Shown: one piece after another, positions 7,522-16,615 of the stretch
Layout: every line of letters starts with the position of its first letter
How positions within the stretch are numbered: the stretch's first letter is position 1
Source of the DNA: Lachnospiraceae bacterium
GTDB lineage: Bacteria > Bacillota > Clostridia > Lachnospirales > Lachnospiraceae
Direction of reading: 5' to 3'
Length of the DNA: 33,462 nucleotides
NCBI GenBank assembly: GCA_016281335.1
Contig: JAEEIK010000016.1
Span: forward strand, 1-33,462
Notes under the pieces: model-generated
Told to the model about the DNA's origin: nothing
Seen by the model: the letters and a program-made list of their open reading frames with translations, nothing else
The model's database searches: none
Made by a program: the position numbers and the translations under genes

Positions 7522-9906
7522 TTACTGCCCGCCTGTTTCTTTGTTTTTATTTATATATTTTGCAGCACTTTCGGTATCTTTTACAAAAACGCCTTTGTAA
7601 TCATTTCCGAGAAGTGCTTTTACCTTACGTAATTTATCCGGAGAATCGCTTATAGCGATCACAAGAGGCTTTTCTCCTTCGTCAGTTTTTTCTTCTTTCT
7701 CTTCTTCCTGCTCTATAAGCTCACTCTTTAAATATTTAAGCAGTATCGCTTCCAGAGCATCGTACATTACAGGCTTACTGAGATAATCGGTAAAGCCTTC
7801 TTTTATATAATTATCACGCGCGCCTACTATGGCATCCGCAGTCAGCGCGATCACAGGAGTATCATCTGCAAGATGCTGCTTTTTGATCTCTTCAAGAGTC
7901 TGTACTCCCGACATACCCGGCATCATCTGATCAAGAAAGATAACATCAAACTGCTTATCACGAAGTATCGTGATACATTCCCTGCCTGATTCAGCCGTTG
8001 TTATCTTCATTCGTGTATCTTCAAGCAGCCCTTCGATAACTTCAAGATTCATATCGTTGTCATCAACTACCAGTACGTGTGCAGAAGGTGCTATCAGCGC
8101 AGGTTTATATCTGTCAGTATGAGAATTGAGTTTTGAAAGATTCTGCGCAAAATCACCTACCGGTGTCTTATCTATAACAGCCTGTTTCATCTGTGCCTTA
8201 AAACTTGTTCCTTTTCCGTATACACTGCTGACATCAATGCTGCCTTCCATCATCTTCACAAGGCGCATCGTGATGTTCAGGCCAAGCCCCGTTCCTTCTA
8301 TGCTGCGGTTCTTGTCTTCCTCCAGACGCTGGAACGATTCAAAGAGTTTGCCCAGATCCTCTTCTTTTATACCTATTCCCGAATCCGAAACTTCAACACC
8401 GAGCAGCTCTGAAGAATGTTCATATGTAAGTTCTATTGAAACATATCCGTCAGGTGTATATTTTATAGCGTTGTTTATCAGGTTCAGCATTACCTGGCGT
8501 ACCCTTATCTCATCACCCAACAATACGGAAGGAATATCTTCCGATACCTTAAGTCTGTACTCAAGCCCCTTGTCCTGAGCCTTTTTCATAGTCATATTGA
8601 CTACGTCGTTCATCACGGATGAGAAATTGTATTCTACCGGTATCAGTTCCATTTTACCGGACTCTATCTTGGACAGATCAAGGATATCATTGATGATCGA
8701 AAGCAGTGTCCTTCCGGCACTCTGTATGTCCAGTGCATATTTCTTGATCTTGCCATTCGGCGAATCCCTGAGTATCATCTCATCCATTCCGATAATGGCA
8801 TTCATCGGTGTCCTGATCTCATGGGACATGTTTGCAAGGAAATCACTCTTTGCCTTATTGGAAGCATCGGCTGCATCCTTCTCAAGCTCCAGCACCTTTC
8901 TCTCGTAGCTTGCCTTCTGTTCTTCCAGCTTCATAGCTTCCATGCTCTTGGCATAGTTCTGTTCATTCCTGTATCCTACATAATAGAAAGCGGCTATCAT
9001 CACAAATATCATGGTACATATAAGAATATTGACAACCAGCTGGCTTCTTACTTCTTCATACAGCTCTCTGTCACTGACTACCATTACCACATGCCACTTA
9101 TTCATAATGCTGTTTACAAATACGGTACTCTTCTCTCCGTCACAGTTATAGTTAAAACTCCCGGAACCCGCTTCCATGATGGCTTTCAGATAATCACTGC
9201 CACCCTCTGTTTCGCAGATATTAGTTCCCTTCTTATTTTCATCTCTGTGAGCTATGATCAGACCTGTCTCATCAACAACAAAGCCATAACCTTTTCCGTT
9301 TAAGCTTAGTTCATTCATCATCGACTGTATGCCCTTGAGCTGTACATCCAGAGAAATGACATTCTGACGGTCAGGCAGCATTCTGCTGACCGAGATGATC
9401 ATATTTCCGGTCTGCGCGTCAATATAGGGCGGCACGAATACTACTTCGCCGTCATATTGTTTTGCAATGATATACCAGTCGCGTATCTTGGGATCATAGC
9501 CCTCGGGCGGTTCCCAGTTAAGACCGTCCATATACCTGCTCATGATATATCCGTAGATACCGTTATAGTTTTCATCAAACTGTTCGGATACGTTATTTGT
9601 TTCTTCCACAAGGAATTCATGTATACGCGCGGGCGTACTGCCGCTTACTAACATGTGATGTACCGAGTCCGCAGTGACATGAAGCACGTTTTCTGCAGTA
9701 TTCAGATGATTATCGATCATTGAAGATATGTTAAGAACCCTGTCCTCGATCACGGCATTTGAATTGGAAACAGCAACACTGTACATCAGTCTTGAGGTAT
9801 ATGCCACCATAACAGCCATGAAAATGAATACAAGTATAAGCGGTATTATCATGCTGTGTTTTTTATGACCGTATTCTTTTTGACGTTCAGCGTTTTCTTT
9901 TTTCAT
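7522..9906 (-). CDS. dCache hybrid sensor histidine kinase with receiver domain
   Basis: This is a 794-aa membrane-bound sensor. A first membrane helix lies at residues 19-37, an extracytoplasmic dCache-type sensor at about 45-285 ([20 protein letters not shown] is typical), and a second helix at 290-310. A short coiled coil then leads to HisKA with the phospho-acceptor H362 in [11 protein letters not shown]. The HATPase has N box [11 protein letters not shown] (475-484), G1 VSDSGIGI (506-513) and G2 EGTGLGLNI (537-545). A receiver domain follows (VLVVDDND 611-618, phospho-acceptor D659, T689, K711). The last 50 residues ([20 protein letters not shown]) look like a degenerate second receiver start. 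The upstream lipoprotein gene ends 2 bp before it, so that protein may feed the dCache sensor. No output regulator gene is adjacent. Confidence 0.93.
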   Translation of the reverse strand: MKKENAERQKEYGHKKHSMIIPLILVFIFMAVMVAYTSRLMYSVAVSNSNAVIEDRVLNISSMIDNHLNTAENVLHVTADSVHHMLVSGSTPARIHEFLVEETNNVSEQFDENYNGIYGYIMSRYMDGLNWEPPEGYDPKIRDWYIIAKQYDGEVVFVPPYIDAQTGNMIISVSRMLPDRQNVISLDVQLKGIQSMMNELSLNGKGYGFVVDETGLIIAHRDENKKGTNICETEGGSDYLKAIMEAGSGSFNYNCDGEKSTVFVNSIMNKWHVVMVVSDRELYEEVRSQLVVNILICTMIFVMIAAFYYVGYRNEQNYAKSMEAMKLEEQKASYERKVLELEKDAADASNKAKSDFLANMSHEIRTPMNAIIGMDEMILRDSPNGKIKKYALDIQSAGRTLLSIINDILDLSKIESGKMELIPVEYNFSSVMNDVVNMTMKKAQDKGLEYRLKVSEDIPSVLLGDEIRVRQVMLNLINNAIKYTPDGYVSIELTYEHSSELLGVEVSDSGIGIKEEDLGKLFESFQRLEEDKNRSIEGTGLGLNITMRLVKMMEGSIDVSSVYGKGTSFKAQMKQAVIDKTPVGDFAQNLSKLNSHTDRYKPALIAPSAHVLVVDDNDMNLEVIEGLLEDTRMKITTAESGRECITILRDKQFDVIFLDQMMPGMSGVQTLEEIKKQHLADDTPVIALTADAIVGARDNYIKEGFTDYLSKPVMYDALEAILLKYLKSELIEQEEEKEEKTDEGEKPLVIAISDSPDKLRKVKALLGNDYKGVFVKDTESAAKYINKNKETGGQ

Positions 9907-9908
9907 CC

Positions 9909-11207
9909 TTACTCGATCGTAAAATACTTCTCCGGAACTTCTATTTTTGTTGATCCCATGTAATGACCCGGATCACCGAAGATATATGTATCCTGATAGA
10001 TCAGGACAGTATTATCCGATATATCACCGGTTTTCGCATCATTATACTTTGAGCCGTTCCAATCCACTCCCGGTGAGTACACTCTGTAGGCTTTTGCAAG
10101 ATCATCTATATCGGTAAGACTGCTCTCTCCGAGGATCACATTTCTTGCATGTTCGGCCAGACCTGCAGATCCTGTGTATCCGTACGAATAAGCCCAGGTT
10201 CCGAATCTGCCGGCCCCCCCGTTTTCTACAACTGCAGTTTCTACCTTTGTGAGTATCTTTTCAAAATCCCCTGAGTCACCGGTCATATCAAGATCAAGTG
10301 CTCCCGGATATCCGAGAAGAGGAGAAGGCAGGTCAGCCTCGATAAAATATCCTCCGCATTCCATAAGTCCTTTTATAAGAGGTTCGGTATGAGCATCATT
10401 GGTGCAGAAGTAGGCTGAATTCTTTCCGTACTTCTCTACCCATTCGGGAACATGTTCTACTATATAAGCCTGAGCCCCCGGAACACCTACCTCGGTAGTA
10501 GGATCGGGTGCTTCCTCCATTTCAAAAGCCATGCCGAATTCTTCACATGCAGCCTTCATAATGGCAACACGCCTTGCAACCGTTTCATATGAAAGATGTC
10601 TGGGAAATGAGATATGTACGAAAGTATCACAGCCAAGCTCATGGGCTGTATGTATCATAAGATAACCGCGATTGACAAAGTCGCAGCATACAACAAGATC
10701 CGAAACAGGTCCTATCTCGGAAAAATCTTCATAGGCTTCTCCTGCAATGCAGAGTATATCAGGTCTCTTCTCACGGATCTGCCTGAAGGCCTCCGTAGTT
10801 CCGTCAACAGCCTGATTAACGATAATAGCTTTCATATCAGGATCTTCGGAAAGATTCACGATAGTCTGAATAGTAGTCTCGGCTTCTTCGGTGAAATTAT
10901 CGGGATAGATGGCCAGAGTCACGTTTTCGCTGCCATACTTGGCCTGAAAAGCTTCTGCACCACGTCTGTCATCTTCTGACTGGGAATATGATCCGGTAAC
11001 GATACCAATATGAAAATTATCCTTAGCTGTATCCGATACCGGTGTTACGTTTTCTTCCGGATTATTATCTTCCGGTTTATTATCCTTCTCTTCAACTGCA
11101 GGATTATCAGGGTTCCCGACAGCAGGTGCATCCTGTTTTACTCCGCAGGCCATTAATGAAACAGTGATCAAGGATGCAAGAAGAATACTGACTGACTTCT
11201 TCATCAT
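9909..11207 (-). CDS. DUF3798 substrate-binding-like lipoprotein
   Basis: I place the start at the ATG at 11207 because GGGGAGG precedes it by 7 bases; a longer TTG start at 11225 would overlap that site. The 432-aa product begins with a lipoprotein signal, with lipobox LMAC and the modified Cys at residue 21. A linker of about 45 residues rich in Pro, Asn, Asp and Glu follows. The rest matches the DUF3798 family, which has a periplasmic-binding-protein fold ([24 protein letters not shown]-like hinge segments, [15 protein letters not shown]). Such proteins bind an unidentified ligand outside the membrane. No ABC permease is adjacent; the next gene is the dCache kinase, so it may be a co-sensor. 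It heads a five-gene operon with its own promoter at 11244-11272. Confidence 0.88.
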   Translation of the reverse strand: MMKKSVSILLASLITVSLMACGVKQDAPAVGNPDNPAVEEKDNKPEDNNPEENVTPVSDTAKDNFHIGIVTGSYSQSEDDRRGAEAFQAKYGSENVTLAIYPDNFTEEAETTIQTIVNLSEDPDMKAIIVNQAVDGTTEAFRQIREKRPDILCIAGEAYEDFSEIGPVSDLVVCCDFVNRGYLMIHTAHELGCDTFVHISFPRHLSYETVARRVAIMKAACEEFGMAFEMEEAPDPTTEVGVPGAQAYIVEHVPEWVEKYGKNSAYFCTNDAHTEPLIKGLMECGGYFIEADLPSPLLGYPGALDLDMTGDSGDFEKILTKVETAVVENGGAGRFGTWAYSYGYTGSAGLAEHARNVILGESSLTDIDDLAKAYRVYSPGVDWNGSKYNDAKTGDISDNTVLIYQDTYIFGDPGHYMGSTKIEVPEKYFTIE

Positions 11208-11243
11208 GATTATCCTCCCCGCCAAAACGGCATATTCCTTGAT

Positions 11244-11272
11244 ATTATATCATTTTTATGAAGTTATGTCTA
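11244..11272 (-). promoter_or_regulatory. sigma-A promoter of the lipoprotein-kinase-antiporter operon
   Basis: TAGACA (11272-11267) and a perfect TATAAT (11249-11244) are separated by 17 bases on the minus strand, 37 bp before the start codon at 11207. It sits in the 74-bp gap after the CDF gene, so the operon is transcribed independently of it. Confidence 0.75.
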
Positions 11273-11281
11273 CTTGACTGC

Positions 11282-12154
11282 TTATTCGTCCCCCGGATTG
11301 ACGTGGATCATGACATGCTTAACATTCGGAAAATTCTTTTCGACAGCATCATGCACGCTTTCGGCGATGGCATGGGCATCTATCAGTGAGATATCTCTTT
11401 TTACTGCTATTTCCAGATCAATATAGATCTTGTTTCCGAACTGTCTTGTTCGGAGCAGATCTATCTTCTGTACGCCGCTCTGCGCCTCGACAAAAGATCT
11501 TATCTTCTGCTCAGTGGCATTATCACAGGAAGTGTCTATCATTTTGTTAAGAGCATCCTGGAATATATCAAAAGCAACCTTGATTATCAGCAGACAGATC
11601 AGAAGAGCTGCGACAGGATCCATAAAGGTAAGTCCCATCTTTGCCAGCCCTATACCTATGAATGAACCGACAGAAGATATGGCATCAGAACGGTGATGCC
11701 ATGCATCTGCTTTGAATGCAGGTGAATCAAGTCTTTTCGCATAGTACATCGTATACCAGAACATTGCTTCCTTTACGATGATCGAAACTACTGCAGCGAT
11801 AAGAGGCAGCATGGTAGGAATCTCTATGCTGTCTCTTTCAAAAAAGAGTTTGCGTATACCTGTATAACCTATTCCCAAACCTGTTCCTGCAAGTATCAGT
11901 CCGAGGATCAGGGAAGCCACGCATTCCAGTCTTTCGTGACCGTAAGGATGTTCCTTATCCTCCTTTTGTCTTGACATCACTACGCCGATATAAGCAATAA
12001 GTGTTGCAAAAACATCCGAAAGGGAATGAACCGCATCTGATATCATAGCTCCGGAATTGCCGATGATACCTGCTGCCAGTTTAAATGCAGCAAGGATCAC
12101 ATTTCCGCATATACCGACATTTGAAAGTTTTTTTACAATCTTTTGTTCATTCAT
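11282..12154 (-). CDS. cation diffusion facilitator (CDF) family metal exporter
   Basis: This is a 290-aa protein with about six membrane segments and a cytoplasmic C-terminal dimerisation domain (GVQKIDLLRTRQFGNKIYID to IHVNP). The transport-site motifs are HSLSD in TM2 (about residues 43-47) and HHRSD in TM5 (about 153-157), both HxxxD. In the family these coordinate divalent metals such as Zn2+, Mn2+ or Fe2+ for proton-coupled export; the exact metal cannot be fixed from this. The ATG at 12154 overlaps the end of the NAD(P)HX repair gene by 8 bp, with GGAG inside that gene, so they are co-transcribed. No terminator is visible after it. Confidence 0.92.
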   Translation of the reverse strand: MNEQKIVKKLSNVGICGNVILAAFKLAAGIIGNSGAMISDAVHSLSDVFATLIAYIGVVMSRQKEDKEHPYGHERLECVASLILGLILAGTGLGIGYTGIRKLFFERDSIEIPTMLPLIAAVVSIIVKEAMFWYTMYYAKRLDSPAFKADAWHHRSDAISSVGSFIGIGLAKMGLTFMDPVAALLICLLIIKVAFDIFQDALNKMIDTSCDNATEQKIRSFVEAQSGVQKIDLLRTRQFGNKIYIDLEIAVKRDISLIDAHAIAESVHDAVEKNFPNVKHVMIHVNPGDE

Positions 12155-13643
12155 TTTTAATCTCCAAAGCCTTTACCACAGCAGTTATATTGTTCACGGT
12201 ATCGGATGCCGTCATGCTTATCGAACCTTTCTGCTCCTGTGCCGCTTCTCCGGCTTTTCCGTTTATATATGCAGCTGCTGCCGTTGCAATAAAAGTATCG
12301 TCCGTATATGCGCATACTGCCGACAGTATTCCCGAAAGCACATCACCGCTTCCCGCAGTGGCCATTCCGGCGCAGCCTGCGTCGATAATACAGGTATTAT
12401 CTCCATCTGTTACGATAGTTGCAGGTCCCTTGAGCAGAAGTATTACTCCGTTTTCTTTTGCATATTGTATTGCCGTTTTAACGGGATCATCAAGTACCTC
12501 ATTTATCTCTTTTCCCGTCAGCCTTGAAAACTCTTTAATATGGGGAGTCAGTATCAACTCACTGTTTCTCTCTTGTACAATCCCTTTGTCCATGCGTGAC
12601 AGCAGTGTCAGTCCGTCAGCATCGACTATGAGTTTTCCTTTATAGTACAGCAATAAATGTTTCAATATATCTGCCGCAGCCTCTGATGTACCTATACCCA
12701 TACCAAATGCAACGGTCTTTACATTGGCTGTCAGTTCATCTGTCTCTTCTTTACTGTATATCAGCCGTCCTTCGTTTTCCGAAAGAGGAAAGAAGGTACT
12801 CTCAAGTATAGCCGGAAGTATCACAGTTTCAAGACTTTTCGGAGCTGCCAGCTTAACTACCCCGGCTCCCGATCTCATAGCAGCATTCGCCATTGCCGCA
12901 AGACGTATGGCGCCGCTGTATCTTTCCGATCCTCCGATAAGAGCAATATATCCGTAGCTTCCTTTATTTGAGAGGTTTTTTCTCGGAGAAAAAACTTTGA
13001 CCATATCGCTTTCTTCAATCAGCATTAATGCTTTCTCTACCGGTTTAATTCCGATATCGATATTTATCTTTTTTCCGATGACATCCTTTGCCATGTTCAT
13101 GAAGTGTCCCGGTTTATAACTTCCTATCGATACTGTCAGATCTGAGCAGACGCAGCTTTCTGCCATTCCGCTGTCTCCGTTGAGTCCGCTGTTGATATCA
13201 ACGGAAACTACATAAGCTTCACTTTCATTTATCCTGTCTATGACTTCTTTTGCAGTACCGCTTACGTTTCCTTTAAAACCCGTTCCGAATATGCAGTCAG
13301 CTATCGTGCCAAACCTGCCAAGTTCTGTTCTCTCACTCCATACTTCTGTTGCTATCCCTGCTTTCACACAGATATCATAATAGTACTTACCGTCTTCGGA
13401 AAACTTCTCCTTAAGCAATATGATACTGCATTCTATATCCGCATCTTTAAGCAGCTTTGCTATTACATATCCGTCTCCCGCATTGTTACCGCTGCCTGCG
13501 ATGATCGCTACGGGTGCTTTCCAGTCAACATTTTCGAAAATGCCTTTACCTGCACGGTACATCAGCTCCCTTCCGGGTACTCCTCCCGCAATGGTGGCTG
13601 CATCACTTTTCCGCATGTTTTCAACAGTCAGTATCTCTGTCAA
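12147..13643 (-). CDS. nnr: bifunctional NAD(P)HX epimerase / ADP-dependent dehydratase
   Basis: This 498-aa protein repairs hydrated NADH and NADPH. The N-terminal YjeF_N half (about 1-210) epimerises R- and S-NAD(P)HX and carries GSGNNAGDGYVIA (50-62) and the Asp of ADCIFGTGF. The C-terminal YjeF_C half (about 215-495) is the ADP-dependent dehydratase, with NKGSYGYIALIGGS at its start, LTPHIKEFSRL, LLLKGPATIV and the phosphate-binding TAGSGDVLSGIL. The start is a TTG at 13643, 6 bases after AAGGAG; no nearer ATG gives the full YjeF_N start (ILTVENMRKSD is the usual N-terminus). It lies between a small unknown protein (10-bp gap) and the CDF transporter (8-bp overlap). Confidence 0.95.
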   Translation of the reverse strand: MTEILTVENMRKSDAATIAGGVPGRELMYRAGKGIFENVDWKAPVAIIAGSGNNAGDGYVIAKLLKDADIECSIILLKEKFSEDGKYYYDICVKAGIATEVWSERTELGRFGTIADCIFGTGFKGNVSGTAKEVIDRINESEAYVVSVDINSGLNGDSGMAESCVCSDLTVSIGSYKPGHFMNMAKDVIGKKINIDIGIKPVEKALMLIEESDMVKVFSPRKNLSNKGSYGYIALIGGSERYSGAIRLAAMANAAMRSGAGVVKLAAPKSLETVILPAILESTFFPLSENEGRLIYSKEETDELTANVKTVAFGMGIGTSEAAADILKHLLLYYKGKLIVDADGLTLLSRMDKGIVQERNSELILTPHIKEFSRLTGKEINEVLDDPVKTAIQYAKENGVILLLKGPATIVTDGDNTCIIDAGCAGMATAGSGDVLSGILSAVCAYTDDTFIATAAAAYINGKAGEAAQEQKGSISMTASDTVNNITAVVKALEIKNE

Positions 13644-13653
13644 GTTCTTCTCC

Positions 13654-14037
13654 TTACATCATCAGATCCATTCCGAGTCCCTCGGAAAGCTTCTTTATAT
13701 ATTTTTCCGGACTCTTAAGCATTCCGGCCATATCCATAAAGGTATCCAACACCAGTTCTTCTTTATCACAGTCACTGTAATTCTTTCCTATATCCTGTGT
13801 CAGCTCAAACTGTCTCATATTGTAGAAATACAGATCCGTAAGGGTATATCCTTTGCAGTCCAGCTGCCCGTAAATACTGTGATTGTCGAGATAATACATG
13901 AATTCACCCATGAGACCTTCATTTGATACCATCTCCATCCACAGTGCCTCGGTGAAGTCCTCGCTTTTTCCGCAGGCTTCACACAGTTGCTTCAGATATT
14001 CATATGCTTTCAGACGTCTTGCATCAAAAAGGATCAT
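13654..14037 (-). CDS. conserved-type hypothetical protein (127 aa)
   Basis: I do not recognise this soluble, helical protein by name. The ATG at 14037 has AAAGGGG about 7 bases upstream; a further GTG/ATG-like extension to 14055 lies before that site and is unlikely. Residues such as YEYLKQLCEACGKSEDF and MYYLDNHSIYGQL suggest an all-alpha protein, and a C-terminal helix ends in LGMDLMM. It is the first gene of the unit containing the NAD(P)HX repair enzyme, with a near-consensus promoter. Two Cys (LCEAC) are four residues apart, but there is no full zinc motif. Function unknown. Confidence 0.75.
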   Translation of the reverse strand: MILFDARRLKAYEYLKQLCEACGKSEDFTEALWMEMVSNEGLMGEFMYYLDNHSIYGQLDCKGYTLTDLYFYNMRQFELTQDIGKNYSDCDKEELVLDTFMDMAGMLKSPEKYIKKLSEGLGMDLMM

Positions 14038-14072
14038 ATAAAGCCCCTTTACCATTACTTATGATTCAGATA

Positions 14073-14101
14073 ATCATAATCAATGCACCTGCCCCTGTCA
14101 A
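14073..14101 (-). promoter_or_regulatory. sigma-A promoter of the nnr-CDF operon
   Basis: A perfect TTGACA (14101-14096) and TATGAT (14078-14073) with a 17-base spacer lie 36 bp before the start codon at 14037. Its -35 is only 11 bp from the -35 of the divergent xfp promoter, the two forming a GTCAAG / CTTGAC inverted pair. Confidence 0.8.
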
Positions 14102-14112
14102 GCCGCAGACAC

Positions 14113-14141
14113 TTGACGGAATACACAGTTTGGGGTATCTT
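14113..14141 (+). promoter_or_regulatory. sigma-A promoter of the phosphoketolase gene
   Basis: TTGACG (14113-14118) and TATCTT (14136-14141) with a 17-base spacer lie about 50 bp before the phosphoketolase ATG at 14191. Confidence 0.65.
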
Positions 14142-14190
14142 AATTGCTGAAAAAATAAACTACCATTATATTAAAGAAAGGAAGCGGCTT

Positions 14191-16572
14191 ATGGAAAACA
14201 ACATAGTTGAAAAAGGCCCCATAACTGATGAACTGCTCGAAAATATGAACAGATTCTGGCGCGCAGCCAACTATCTTTCAGCCGGACAGCTTTATCTCCT
14301 GGAGAATCCTCTCCTGAAAAAACCCCTGACCGATAACATGATCAAGAAAAAGATCGTAGGTCACTGGGGAACCGTTCCCGGACAGAACTTTATCTTTGTC
14401 CACTGCAACCGCGCTATCAAGCGCTATGATCTTGATATGATTCTTCTTTCCGGTCCCGGACACGGAGGAAACTTCTTTATCGCAAATGATTACCTTGACG
14501 GTTCATACAGTGAGATCTATCCCAATATCTCACGTGATGAGGAAGGTATGCAGAAACTGTTCAAGCAGTTCTCCTTCCCCGGCGGTGTACCCAGCCACTG
14601 TGCGCCCGAAACTCCCGGTTCCATTCATGAAGGCGGCGAGCTCGGATATTCCATAGCTCACGGCTGCGGTGCCATCTTTGATAATCCCGATCTGATAGCT
14701 ACAGTTGTAGTCGGTGATGGTGAAGCAGAGACCGGACCTCTTGCTACTTCATGGCAGTGCAACAAATTCATCAATCCTGTAGGCGACGGCGCTCTGCTGC
14801 CCATACTGCATCTGAACGGATATAAGATCGCCAATCCTACTATTTTCGGCCGTCTCTCCAAAGAAGAGCTTACCGATTTCTTCCACGGCAACGGCTGGGA
14901 GCCTTATTTCGTTGAAGGCGAAGAGCCCATGGATATGCATCGCCAGATGGCTGAGACCATGGATAAAGTGATCGAGAAGATCAAAGACATACAGAAACAT
15001 GCTAGAGAGACCAATGATGCTACCCGTCCCGTATGGCCCATGATCGTGCTTCGCACACCTAAGGGCTGGACAGGTCCCAAGGTAGTAGACGGCAACCGTA
15101 TCGAGGGCAACTTCCTTGCACATCAGGTTCCCGTTATGATGGACAAGCCTGAGCACCTTCAGATACTCTCTGACTGGCTGCACAGCTACAAGCCTGAAGA
15201 GCTCTTTGATGATAACGGACGTCTCCTTCCCGAAATAGAGGCGCTTACTCCCACAGGTGATGCAAGACTGGGTATGAACCCTCATGCAAACGGAGGCAAG
15301 CTCCTTCGCGACCTTCGTCTGCCCGATTTCCGTTCTTATGCTTTCGATACCGAAGCTCACGGATCAAAGGAGAGCCAGGATACAGCAAACCTTTCCAACT
15401 ACATCCGCGATATCTTCAAACTCAATGCAGAAGCAAAGAACTTCCGTATCTTCTCACCCGATGAGAACAACTCCAACCGTTTCTCATCAGTATTCGAAGT
15501 TGAGAACCGTGACTGGAATGCAGAGCAGAGCGACATGGACGATCATCTTTCACGTTTCGGACGTGTTATGGACTCAATGCTTTCCGAGCATATGTGTGAA
15601 GGCTGGCTGGAAGGCTATCTCTTAACCGGTCGTCATGGTTTCTTCAATACTTATGAAGCATTCTCACGTATCATCGATTCCATGGGCGCACAGCACGCTA
15701 AATGGCTGAAGGTCTGCAACCAGCTGCCCTGGAGAGAAGAGATTGCATCACTGAACCTGCTGATGTGCTCTACCGTATGGCAACAGGACCACAACGGCTT
15801 TACACATCAGGATCCCGGTTTCATGGATCACATTGCAAATAAGAAAGCAGACGTTGTCCGCATCTACCTTCCTGTAGATACCAACACCCTGCTCTCCACC
15901 ATGGATCACTGCCTGCGCAGCCGTAACTACGTGAATGTAGTCATAGCTTCCAAGCATCCCCGTCCCCAGTGGCTGTCCATGCCTGAAGCAGTAAAGCACT
16001 GCACACAGGGTATCAGCATCTGGGATTGGGCTTCCAACGATCAGGGACAGGAACCGGATATAGTATTTGCCTGTGCAGGTGAAACACCTACACTTGAAGC
16101 TCTTGCTGCAGTATCAATCCTTCGCGAAGAGCTGCCGGATATCAAGATCCGTTTCATCAATGTTATAGACCTCTTTAAGCTGGTTCCTCAGAATGAGCAT
16201 CCTCACGGACTGTCGGATGCCGAATATGATATGCTCTTTACCGCAAATAAACCTGTGATCTTCAACTTCCACGGTTATGCAACACTGATACACGAGATGA
16301 CCTATCGGCGTCACAACAACCGTCTGATGCATGTACGCGGTTATAAAGAAGAAGGTACGATCACTACAGCCTTCGATGTACGTGTACAGAACGATATCGA
16401 CCGTTTCCACCTGGTACAGGATGCTCTCAAGTTCCTGCCTCAGCTCGGAAACCGCGGAGCTTATCTCTTCCAGAAGATGAGCGACAAGCTGGTTGAGCAC
16501 AAACAGTACATCAGTGACTACGGCGTAGATCTTCCCGAAGTAGTAAACTGGAAGTGGAAAGACATTCACTAA
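14191..16572 (+). CDS. xfp: phosphoketolase (xylulose-5-P / fructose-6-P)
   Basis: This 793-aa thiamine-diphosphate enzyme cleaves xylulose 5-phosphate, and often fructose 6-phosphate, to acetyl phosphate plus glyceraldehyde 3-phosphate or erythrose 4-phosphate. The length is that of the family. Visible landmarks are LSGPGHGG (ThDP region), [32 protein letters not shown], and the Mg-ThDP motif [35 protein letters not shown] is near the C-terminus. I chose the ATG at 14191 because GAAAGGAA precedes it; the frame extends 36 codons upstream across the promoter. Codons are noticeably more C-ending than in neighbours (GGC, TTC, ATC, AAC), a sign of high expression. It is monocistronic with its own terminator, and would link pentoses from xylan to acetate and ATP. 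Confidence 0.97.
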   Translation: MENNIVEKGPITDELLENMNRFWRAANYLSAGQLYLLENPLLKKPLTDNMIKKKIVGHWGTVPGQNFIFVHCNRAIKRYDLDMILLSGPGHGGNFFIANDYLDGSYSEIYPNISRDEEGMQKLFKQFSFPGGVPSHCAPETPGSIHEGGELGYSIAHGCGAIFDNPDLIATVVVGDGEAETGPLATSWQCNKFINPVGDGALLPILHLNGYKIANPTIFGRLSKEELTDFFHGNGWEPYFVEGEEPMDMHRQMAETMDKVIEKIKDIQKHARETNDATRPVWPMIVLRTPKGWTGPKVVDGNRIEGNFLAHQVPVMMDKPEHLQILSDWLHSYKPEELFDDNGRLLPEIEALTPTGDARLGMNPHANGGKLLRDLRLPDFRSYAFDTEAHGSKESQDTANLSNYIRDIFKLNAEAKNFRIFSPDENNSNRFSSVFEVENRDWNAEQSDMDDHLSRFGRVMDSMLSEHMCEGWLEGYLLTGRHGFFNTYEAFSRIIDSMGAQHAKWLKVCNQLPWREEIASLNLLMCSTVWQQDHNGFTHQDPGFMDHIANKKADVVRIYLPVDTNTLLSTMDHCLRSRNYVNVVIASKHPRPQWLSMPEAVKHCTQGISIWDWASNDQGQEPDIVFACAGETPTLEALAAVSILREELPDIKIRFINVIDLFKLVPQNEHPHGLSDAEYDMLFTANKPVIFNFHGYATLIHEMTYRRHNNRLMHVRGYKEEGTITTAFDVRVQNDIDRFHLVQDALKFLPQLGNRGAYLFQKMSDKLVEHKQYISDYGVDLPEVVNWKWKDIH

Positions 16573-16585
16573 AGTATAAAAATAG

Positions 16586-16615
16586 CACGGGGACTGAAAA
16601 GTCCCCGTGTTTTTT
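16586..16615 (+). terminator. bidirectional rho-independent terminator between xfp and fbp
   Basis: A GC-rich 9-bp stem (CACGGGGAC 16586-16594, GTCCCCGTG 16601-16609) with loop TGAAAA is followed by six Ts (16610-16615). On the other strand the stem is followed by CTATTTTT, so it can also end transcripts of the convergent fbp gene, whose stop is at 16614. Confidence 0.9.

Noticed and set aside
8126..8578. Plus-strand 150-codon frame in the histidine kinase region
   Set aside because: It is antisense to clear HATPase motifs and has no ribosome site.
14749..15360. Long antisense frame (203 codons) inside the phosphoketolase gene
   Set aside because: It mirrors a strongly biased coding gene, has no ribosome site and no recognisable content.
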